Position numbers and translations under genes: made by a program | The notes under the pieces: model-generated | The model's database searches: none | Seen by the model: the letters and a program-made list of their open reading frames with translations, nothing else | Told to the model about the DNA's origin: nothing | Assembly: GCA_026125665.1 (NCBI GenBank) | Contig: JAHCKS010000061.1 | Coordinates: 1 to 33,027, forward strand | Source of the DNA: Rubrivivax sp. | GTDB taxonomy: Bacteria > Pseudomonadota > Gammaproteobacteria > Burkholderiales > Burkholderiaceae_C | Reading direction: 5' to 3' | Length of the DNA stretch: 33,027 nucleotides | Part shown: positions 26,841-33,027 of the stretch, in pieces | Layout of the letters: every line of letters starts with the position of its first letter | How positions within the stretch are numbered: the stretch's first letter is position 1

Positions 26841-29800
26841 TTGAGGCCGCCACCCGCGACCAGTCTGCGAGGACGCCTGCTGGCCACCGTGGCCGGCACG
26901 CTGACCCCGCTGCGCTGGGCCACCGTGGCCCTGGCTTCGGTGGCCTTCGCCTACGCCGGTGCCCTGGCCTGGCCGACGGCGGAGCCGTGGACCTGGGTGG
27001 CGCTGCCTGCCGGCCTGGCGCTGGCGGCGGTGTTGCGATTCGGCTGGGCGATGCTCACCGCGGCGCTGGCCGGCCTGGCCGCGGCCATGGCAGGCAGCGT
27101 GCAGAGCCTGTCGTTCGGTCTCTATGCGTTGCTGGCGGTGCTGGCCACCGTCGTGTTCGCGGTGCGGCTGCTGCTGATGCTCGGCTTCGATGCCCGGCTG
27201 GAACGGGCCCGCGACGTCGGCGCCCTGGTGCTGGTGGTGCCGCTGGCCGCGGCCGCGCCGACCCTCGTGCTCAGCGCGTGGGTGGCGGCGGTGCAGGCCG
27301 AGCTCTGGTGGCCGGGTGGCGTGGCCGGCTGGACGATCCTCGTGCTCGGCATGCTGCTGGCCGCCGCCGCCGGTCTCGCCACCGATCGCCGCGTTCTGCA
27401 CGCCCTGCAGCCGCAGGCCGACTGGCGCGAGACGCTGCTCGCGGCGCTGGCGGTGGTGGCCACGCTTGCCGCGCTCTGGGCGCTGCCGCAGATGGGCCCG
27501 GCGCTGCAACTGCTCACCGCGCTCGTTCTGCCCTTGCTGGCCGCATCGCTCGCGTTGCGCGGGCACTTCACGCTGGCCGCCGGCGGCACCCTGCTGTCGA
27601 TGCTGGTGGCCGCCGTGGCGCTGCGCGACCAGCCGCTCAGCGAGACCTCGCGCACGGAGTTCGGCGCGGCGTTGCTCGTCTGGGGCGTGGCGAGCGCCGC
27701 GGCGCTGTTCGGTGCACACGCCGCCGCGGTGGCCTGGGCCGGCCGCGCGCAGCGCTGGGAGTGGGCGCTGGACGGCTCTCGCCTGGGCGTCGCCGACTGG
27801 GACCTCACCAGCGGCAGCGGCTTCGCCTCGGCCGCCTGGCGCGCCCTGACGCACTTCCGCGGCCGCCGCTGGGAGCCGTCGGCCTGGATGGCGCAGCTGC
27901 ACCGCGACGACCAGCCGCGACTTGCCGCCGCCGTCGAGGCCGTGCAGGCAGGCGCCAGCGGCCGCCGCCAGGTGGAGCTGCGCCTGCCCGAGGCGGGCGG
28001 CTGGCGCTGGTTCGAGGCGACGCTGCTGGTCACCGAGCGCGATGCCGCCGACCGGCCGACGCGCGTGCTCGTGACGCTGGCCGACATCCACGAGCGCCGC
28101 GAGGCCCAGGAACGCCAGCGCATGTCGGTGGCCCTTTTCCAGCACCTGCACGAGGGCCTGCTCGTCACCGACGCCGAGATGCGCACGCTGGACGTCAACC
28201 CGGCCTACGGCGAGATCCTCGGCACGACGCGCGAAGCGATGGTCGGCCGCGTGCCTTCGCTGCTGCGGCCCGACCCGGCCGACCCGCTGGCGCGCGAACA
28301 GCGTGCGGCGATGTGGGCCGCGCTGCGCGACCAGGGGCGCTGGCGGGGCGAACTGCTGGAAAAGCGCGCCGACGGCCAGCCGCTGACGCTGCAGACCACG
28401 ATCTCGGCCGTGCCGGGAGCGGGCGGCACGCACGACCGGCCCGACTACCACGTCGTCGTCATCGCCGACATCACCGAGCAACGCGCCCAGCGCGAACGGC
28501 TGGAGCGCCAGGCCCACTTCGACGAGCTGACGCGGTTGCCGAACCGCGCCCGCCTGTCGCAGCTGCTGATCGACGCGATGGCGAGCACCGACCGCGACGG
28601 CTACCTGCTCGTCGTGTGCTACCTCGACATCGACCACTTCAAGCCGGTGAACGACCGCCACGGCCACGCCGCCGGCGACCGGCTGCTGGTGGAGCTGGCC
28701 GGGCGCCTGCGCAGTGCCTTGCGCAGCCGGGAGAACTGGGCCGACGCCGCGGCGCGCCTGGGCGGCGACGAGTTCGTGCTGCTGCTGCGTGCCGGCACGA
28801 TCGAGGAAGCGCGGCTGGCCGTCGAACGCGTGCTGCGCGTCGTCGCGCAGCCCTACGTCATCGACAAGGAAGCCGAAGCGGTGCACGTCAGCGCCAGCAT
28901 GGGCGCCACGATCTACCCGATCGACCGCAGCGACGCCGACACCTTGCTGCGCCACGCCGACCACGCGATGTACGGCGCCAAGCAGGCCGGACGCAACGGC
29001 TACCTCTTCTTCGACCCCGAGAACCGCCGGCGCACCGAGGAGCGCGTGATGGCCATCGGCCGCGTGCAGGAGGCGCTGGACCTGCACGAGTTCGTGCTGC
29101 ACTACCAGCCGAAGGTGGACATGCGCACCGGCCGCGTGCTGGGCCTGGAGGCACTGCTGCGCTGGGACCACCCGCAGCAGGGGCTGATCGCGCCACTGCA
29201 GTTCCTGCCGCTGATCGAGAACACGGGCCTGTCCGCCCGCGTCGGCGACTGGGTGCTCTCTCAGGCGCTCGACCACCTCGTGCAGTGGGTCCGCGCCGGG
29301 CTGGACATCTCGGTCAGCGTCAACATCTCGGCGCGCCACCTCCAGGAGCCGGACTTCGCACTGCGCCTGGAGGCGCTGCTGGCGCGCCGCAGCGAGCCGC
29401 TGGCGGCGCGCCTGGAGCTCGAGATGCTGGAGAGCGCCGCGCACGCGGACATCGAGGCCACGTCGTCGCTGATGGCGCGCTGCCGGGGGCTGGGCGTGCG
29501 CTTCGCGCTCGACGACTTCGGCACCGGCTACTCCACGCTCACCTACCTGAAGCGCCTGCCGGTCGACGTGCTGAAGATCGACCGCAGCTTTGTGCACCAC
29601 ATGCTCGACGACACGCACGACCGCGCCATCGTCGAGGGCGTCATCGGCCTGGCGCGCACCTTCAACTGCAGTGTCGTCGCCGAAGGCGTGGAGTCGCCGG
29701 CGCAGGCGCGTGCGCTGCTGGAGCTCGGCTGCGACATCGGCCAGGGCAACGGCATCGCGCCGCCGATGCGCGCCGACCGCGTCGCCAACTGGGTGCGCGA

Positions 29801-29855
29801 CTACCGCGGCATGTTCGCCCTGGCGTCGGCGGCGGGCGGCCACGCCGGCGCCTGA
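26841..29855 (+). CDS. Membrane PAS-GGDEF-EAL protein (cyclic-di-GMP turnover)
   Basis: The protein has about 1004 residues. The N-terminal ~270 residues hold around eight hydrophobic helices, probably a membrane sensor. Then come a PAS-like region (about 300-430) and a PAS domain opening LFQHLHEGLLVTDAEMRTLDVNPAYGEIL. The GGDEF domain (FDELTRLPNRARLSQ..., LGGDEFVLLL with GGDEF at 641) and the EAL domain (EALLRWDHP at 770, FALDDFGTGYSTLTYLK at 891, VVAEGVES) follow. Both active sites look intact, so it could make and break cyclic-di-GMP. The GGDEF inhibitory site usually reading RxxD reads NWAD, so product feedback may be absent. No ATG lies near the start: TTG 26841 or GTG 26889 are the choices, neither with a strong ribosome site. 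It stands between yggX and dnaG. Confidence 0.93.
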   Translation: MRPPPATSLRGRLLATVAGTLTPLRWATVALASVAFAYAGALAWPTAEPWTWVALPAGLALAAVLRFGWAMLTAALAGLAAAMAGSVQSLSFGLYALLAVLATVVFAVRLLLMLGFDARLERARDVGALVLVVPLAAAAPTLVLSAWVAAVQAELWWPGGVAGWTILVLGMLLAAAAGLATDRRVLHALQPQADWRETLLAALAVVATLAALWALPQMGPALQLLTALVLPLLAASLALRGHFTLAAGGTLLSMLVAAVALRDQPLSETSRTEFGAALLVWGVASAAALFGAHAAAVAWAGRAQRWEWALDGSRLGVADWDLTSGSGFASAAWRALTHFRGRRWEPSAWMAQLHRDDQPRLAAAVEAVQAGASGRRQVELRLPEAGGWRWFEATLLVTERDAADRPTRVLVTLADIHERREAQERQRMSVALFQHLHEGLLVTDAEMRTLDVNPAYGEILGTTREAMVGRVPSLLRPDPADPLAREQRAAMWAALRDQGRWRGELLEKRADGQPLTLQTTISAVPGAGGTHDRPDYHVVVIADITEQRAQRERLERQAHFDELTRLPNRARLSQLLIDAMASTDRDGYLLVVCYLDIDHFKPVNDRHGHAAGDRLLVELAGRLRSALRSRENWADAAARLGGDEFVLLLRAGTIEEARLAVERVLRVVAQPYVIDKEAEAVHVSASMGATIYPIDRSDADTLLRHADHAMYGAKQAGRNGYLFFDPENRRRTEERVMAIGRVQEALDLHEFVLHYQPKVDMRTGRVLGLEALLRWDHPQQGLIAPLQFLPLIENTGLSARVGDWVLSQALDHLVQWVRAGLDISVSVNISARHLQEPDFALRLEALLARRSEPLAARLELEMLESAAHADIEATSSLMARCRGLGVRFALDDFGTGYSTLTYLKRLPVDVLKIDRSFVHHMLDDTHDRAIVEGVIGLARTFNCSVVAEGVESPAQARALLELGCDIGQGNGIAPPMRADRVANWVRDYRGMFALASAAGGHAGA

Positions 29856-29879
29856 CCCGGCGAGGCCTAAACTGCCGCG

Positions 29880-31730
29880 GTGATCCCGCAAGGCTTCATC
29901 GACGAACTGCTGGCGCGCACCGACATCGGCGCCGTCGTCGGCCGCCACGTCGAGCTGAAGAAGAGCGGCGGCAACCTGATGGGGCTGTGCCCCTTCCATG
30001 CCGAGCGCAGCCCCAGCTTCTCGGTCACGCCGGCCAAGGGCTTCTACTACTGCTTCGGCTGTGGTGCCGGCGGCGACGCCATCCGCTTCCTCGTCGAGCA
30101 CCTGGGGCTGTCGTTCGTCGAGGCGGTGCGCGAGCTGGCGCAGGCGGCCAGCCTGACCGTGCCCGAGGAGCAGGTCAGCGCCGAGGAACGCCAGCGCCAG
30201 ACGACGCTGCGCGAGCGCCGCGCGAGCCTCGGCGAGCTGCTGGCCAAGGCAGCCGCCTTCTACCGCGCGCAGCTGAAGGCCAGCCCGCGGGCCATCGAGT
30301 ACCTCAAGGGCCGCGGCCTCACCGGCAGCATCGCGGCGCGCTTCGGCCTGGGCTTCGCGCCGCCGGGGTCGCGCACGCTGGCGGGAGTGTTCGGCCAGTA
30401 CGACGACCCTCGGCTGGAGGAGGCGGGCCTCGTGCGCGTGCGCGACGAGCGCGACGCCGGCGAGGCCGCCCACGCCGAAGGCGATGAACGCGGCCGCTAC
30501 GACTGGTTCCGCAACCGCGTGATGTTTCCGATCCGCAATGTCGCCGGCGAAGTGATCGGCTTCGGCGGCCGCGTGCTCGACGACAGCAAGCCGAAGTACA
30601 TGAACTCGCCGGAAACGCCGCTGTTCAGCAAGGGGCGCGAGCTGTACGGCCTGTTCGAGGCGCGGCAGGCGCTGCGCGAGGCCGGCTGCGCGCTCGTCGT
30701 CGAGGGCTACATGGACGTCGTGGCCCTGGCCCAGCACGGCTTCGCCAATGCCGTGGCCACGCTCGGCACGGCCTGCACGGCCGAGCACGTGCAGAAGCTC
30801 TTCCGCTTCACCGACACGGTGATCTTCAGCTTCGATGGCGACGCCGCCGGGCGCCGCGCCGCGGCGCGGGCGCTCGAGGCAGCGCTGCCGCACGCCACCG
30901 ACCTGCGCACCGTGAAGTTCCTCTTCCTGCCGCCCGAGCACGACCCCGACAGCTTCGTGCGCGAGCTGGGCGCCGAAGCCTTCCGCGCCGCCGTGGCGGC
31001 GGCCGTGCCGCTGTCACGGCAGCTGGTGGAACAGGCCTCGCACGACTGCGACCTCGGCACGGCCGAGGGTCGTTCGCGCATGCTGGCGCAGGCCCGGCCG
31101 CTCTGGCACGGCCTGCCCGAGGGCGTGCTCAAGCGCCAGCTCCTTGCCGAGCTGGCGGACACCACGCGGCTCGACACGGCCGACCTGGCGCGGCTGTGGG
31201 GTGCATCGTCGGGAAAGCTCACGGCGCGGGACCGCTCGGGGCCGTTGCGGCTGCTGCGGTCGGGGTCCATCCGCGTGGCCCCCGCCGGCCCGGCGGAGGT
31301 GGCACTGCGGCTGCTGCTCCAGCACAGCGACTGGTGGGACCGGTTGCTGCCGGACGACCATCAGCTGCTGCACGAGCTGGCCGCGCCTCACGGCGACGTC
31401 GTTCGCTGGCTCGAGACGCAGCTCGTCGAACACGGTCCGCTGCCCTGGTCGCAGCTTCACGACGCGATGGCCGGCGAGCCCTGGGGCGAGAGCGCCCGCG
31501 CATGGGTCCGGGCCGGGCTGGGCGACGAGGCGCACAGCTTCGACGAGCTGCGGCGCATCCTGTCGGTGCTCTGGCAGACCGTGCTCCGCGACGAGGCCGA
31601 AGACATCGTGGCGGGCACGCCGGGGCCCGAGGATCTCGGCCGCTATCGCGAGATCATGTCGCAGATCGCGGCCATCAAGGCGGCGCAGGCCGGCGGCGCG
31701 ACAGCTCGGACCGCCGGCCCGGCGCCCTGA
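29880..31730 (+). CDS. dnaG: DNA primase DnaG
   Basis: The protein has 616 residues starting at GTG 29880 ([20 protein letters not shown], a typical opening). It makes the RNA primers for replication. The zinc-binding motif is complete: C37, H40, C58 and C61 (CPFH...YYCFGCG). The RNA polymerase/TOPRIM core includes [36 protein letters not shown] with the catalytic Glu, and [13 protein letters not shown] with the metal aspartates. The C-terminal part (about 440-616) is the DnaB-binding region. It directly follows the GGDEF-EAL gene (24-bp gap). Its stop codon is immediately joined to hairpin element copy B. rpoD follows, as in the usual dnaG-rpoD order, but rpsU is not in front. Confidence 0.97.
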   Translation: MIPQGFIDELLARTDIGAVVGRHVELKKSGGNLMGLCPFHAERSPSFSVTPAKGFYYCFGCGAGGDAIRFLVEHLGLSFVEAVRELAQAASLTVPEEQVSAEERQRQTTLRERRASLGELLAKAAAFYRAQLKASPRAIEYLKGRGLTGSIAARFGLGFAPPGSRTLAGVFGQYDDPRLEEAGLVRVRDERDAGEAAHAEGDERGRYDWFRNRVMFPIRNVAGEVIGFGGRVLDDSKPKYMNSPETPLFSKGRELYGLFEARQALREAGCALVVEGYMDVVALAQHGFANAVATLGTACTAEHVQKLFRFTDTVIFSFDGDAAGRRAAARALEAALPHATDLRTVKFLFLPPEHDPDSFVRELGAEAFRAAVAAAVPLSRQLVEQASHDCDLGTAEGRSRMLAQARPLWHGLPEGVLKRQLLAELADTTRLDTADLARLWGASSGKLTARDRSGPLRLLRSGSIRVAPAGPAEVALRLLLQHSDWWDRLLPDDHQLLHELAAPHGDVVRWLETQLVEHGPLPWSQLHDAMAGEPWGESARAWVRAGLGDEAHSFDELRRILSVLWQTVLRDEAEDIVAGTPGPEDLGRYREIMSQIAAIKAAQAGGATARTAGPAP

Positions 31731-31889
31731 GAAGCTGTGAACGAACCCTCCACGCCCGCTCGTCACGCCAAACGACGCCCGCTCGTCGTTGCAAATGCTC
31801 GCCATAGCCCGAGCTATGGCTGCGCTTTGCGCCTAGATCGGGCGCCGTTTGGCGTGCCGCTCGGGCGCGGCCGGTTCATTCACAGCTTC
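31731..31889 (+). mobile_element. 159-bp hairpin element, copy B (MITE-like)
   Basis: This copy is identical at all 159 positions to the reverse complement of copy A (8002-8160). It begins at the base after the dnaG TGA (31728-31730) and is followed by TGA (31890-31892). Relative to the transcribed gene it has the same orientation as copy A, so the same end always faces the upstream gene's stop codon. The arms pair over most of their length around the central GCCATAGC/GCTATGGC stem. It separates dnaG from the rpoD promoter. Confidence 0.9.
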
Positions 31890-31892
31890 TGA

Positions 31893-32223
31893 GCACACAC
31901 CGAGGGCGCCGCAGCCGTTCGGTATAATCCGTCGTTTCCTGCAGCGGCAAGAGTGACGGCAGCACCTCCGGCCCCGACCTCCCTCGACAAGGGCTTCGTC
32001 AGGTCAACCCTCCCCGCAAGGGCTGCCTTCTCCGGACGTCACGCGAGCTTGCCCGCTCCGGCCCCTCACGCCATGGCGTGCGCTGGTTGCCATTCGCACG
32101 TCGCCACCGGCGCGCTGCGGGAGGCAGCGCAGTCGCGCCTGCCCTGATCGCCTGCTGCCGACGCGCCGCCCGACCGTTCGCGCCGAACCGCCTGCTCGAC
32201 GCTCCTTTGCCCGAAGGATCCGC
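31893..32223 (+). other. rpoD promoter region and long untranslated leader
   Basis: These 331 bases have no convincing gene. TATAAT at 31923-31928 is a perfect -10; a leader of about 290 bases then runs to the rpoD start. A short frame from GTG 31953 (64 codons) has no family resemblance and no ribosome site and is not called. The leader is GC-rich with several short CAAGGGCT-type repeats, but no terminator with a T-run. A regulatory leader is possible but not shown. Confidence 0.5.
31923..31928 (+). promoter_or_regulatory. Perfect -10 box upstream of rpoD
   Basis: TATAAT in CGGTATAATCC. At the 17-base spacing the -35 position reads CCGAGG, a very poor match, so the promoter may need an activator or an UP-like input, or may have lost its -35 when the hairpin element inserted 34 bases upstream. 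In such GC-rich DNA a perfect TATAAT is unlikely by chance. Confidence 0.6.
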
Positions 32224-33027
32224 ATGACCACCGCCAAGAAGCCTGCCACCCCGCCCGCCAAGCCTGCCGCGAAATCCAAGGACGGCAAGGACCACGCGAA
32301 GGACCACAAGGACGGCAAGGTCAAGCCGGGCGCCGCGCCGGCCAAGCCACCGGCGAAGGCCGAGGCCAAGGTTCACCCGGCCAGGGCAGCCGCACCCGCG
32401 CCCGCCAAGCCGGCCAAGGCCGAGAAGGCGGCTGCGGCCAAGCCGGCGAAGGCCGCGGCGCCGCCGGCACCCGGCAAGCCTGCCAAGGGCGCGGCGACCA
32501 AGGCCGAGTCGAAGGGCGGCAAGGCAGCCGCCGGCCGCAAAGGCCCCGACCCGAAGGCCGAGAAGGGCCAGTCCGACGACGAGGACCTGGGCGACATCGA
32601 GTCCGACTTCGAAGGCGAAGGCGACGCCGAGGTCGAAGCCGCCGAACCGGCCGCGGAGGCCGAGAAGGCCAAGCCGCTGCGCATGAAGGTCAGCCGCGCC
32701 AAGGAGCGCGCGCTGATGCGCGAGTTCGGCCTCGAGGAGACCACGCTCACCGAGGAGGAGGCGAGCAAGCGCCGCCAGGAGCTGAAGACGCTCATCAAGA
32801 TGGGCAAGACGCGGGGTTTCCTGACGCACCAGGAGATCAACGACCACCTGCCCGAGCGCCTCATCAACGAGGAGATCCTCGAAGCGATCGTCTCGATGCT
32901 CAATGACATGGGCATCGCGGTCTACGAGCAGGCGCCCGACGCGGCGACGCTGCTGGTGGCCGGGGGCAACACCTCGACCGCCACCGACGAAGAGGCCGAG
33001 GAAGCCGCCGAGGCCGCGCTGTCCACG
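32224..33027 (+). CDS. rpoD: RNA polymerase primary sigma factor RpoD (N-terminal part; 3' end beyond window)
   Basis: The frame is open from ATG 32224 to the window edge, 268 residues. The first ~155 residues are low complexity: Lys/Ala/Pro-rich with many PAK motifs (KPAKAEKAAAAKPAKAAA), then an acidic patch (DDEDLGDIESDFEGEGDAE). From about residue 157 sigma region 1.1 is clear: KTLIKMGKTRGFLTHQEINDHLP, then NEEILEAIVSMLNDMGIAVYEQAP. Such lysine/alanine-rich extensions are known in Burkholderiales RpoD; their role is not established. The GAAGGA just before the start is a ribosome site. Position after dnaG is the common macromolecular-synthesis order. Confidence 0.95.
   Translation, partial: MTTAKKPATPPAKPAAKSKDGKDHAKDHKDGKVKPGAAPAKPPAKAEAKVHPARAAAPAPAKPAKAEKAAAAKPAKAAAPPAPGKPAKGAATKAESKGGKAAAGRKGPDPKAEKGQSDDEDLGDIESDFEGEGDAEVEAAEPAAEAEKAKPLRMKVSRAKERALMREFGLEETTLTEEEASKRRQELKTLIKMGKTRGFLTHQEINDHLPERLINEEILEAIVSMLNDMGIAVYEQAPDAATLLVAGGNTSTATDEEAEEAAEAALST

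Noticed and set aside
26625-30941. 1438-codon minus-strand frame opposite yggX, the GGDEF-EAL gene and dnaG
   Set aside because: Shadow of real genes; rich in R, H, Q, A without motifs.
31953-32147. 64-codon frame in the rpoD leader
   Set aside because: GTG start without ribosome site, no recognisable features; kept only as a note in the leader entry.

Overview
The window is about 33 kb of very GC-rich bacterial DNA. Gene content and protein features (mfd-serB, ispD-ispF, argA with an N-terminal kinase-like domain, Fe-trafficking YggX, HrpA with its long C-terminus, dnaG-rpoD, a lysine/alanine/proline-rich RpoD N-terminus) point to a betaproteobacterium of the order Burkholderiales, probably near the Rubrivivax/Leptothrix/Methylibium group. 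That placement is inferred from protein character, not from a search. Genes are tightly packed. Very long open frames antisense to real genes are an effect of base composition and are left out.

Layout. Positions 1-346 hold the start of a small membrane protein (minus strand, cut by the window edge). Positions 747-7729 hold four minus-strand genes that read as one unit in the order subtilisin-like protease -> exosortase-like membrane protein -> ECF-type sigma factor -> Ser/Thr kinase with a TPR-like tail. This is the accessory and most unusual part of the window. The protease has a lipobox at its N-terminus and a sortase-tail-like hydrophobic/basic C-terminus. The exosortase-like protein keeps a Cys/Arg/His triad and carries a C-terminal domain that resembles the protease's own propeptide. 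A 13-bp repeat array rich in GGAGG sits directly in front of the kinase start codon.

From 8161 to 12591 come a threonine aldolase gene and a molybdenum-cofactor group (moeA, fdhD, mobA). From 12637 to 18236 are ispF and ispD (isoprenoid precursors), divergent from mfd (transcription-repair coupling) and serB. From 18257 to 20278 are a TonB-C-like secreted protein and an iron-type periplasmic binding protein with a Fur-box promoter. From 20426 to 24925 are hrpA and a small glyoxalase-fold protein. From 25100 to 33027 are argA, yggX, a membrane PAS-GGDEF-EAL protein, dnaG and the 5' part of rpoD.

Two repeat systems overlay this map. (1) A 159-bp hairpin element occurs twice, 23.7 kb apart, base-for-base identical. 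Each copy starts directly after the TGA stop codon of the upstream gene (threonine aldolase; dnaG), and both copies have TGA on both sides. (2) A unit of about 60 bp lies inside coding sequence: two tandem units in the sigma factor N-terminus, one in fdhD in a different reading frame, and a partial one across the mfd/serB junction. No tRNA, rRNA, CRISPR array, transposase gene or phage gene was seen.
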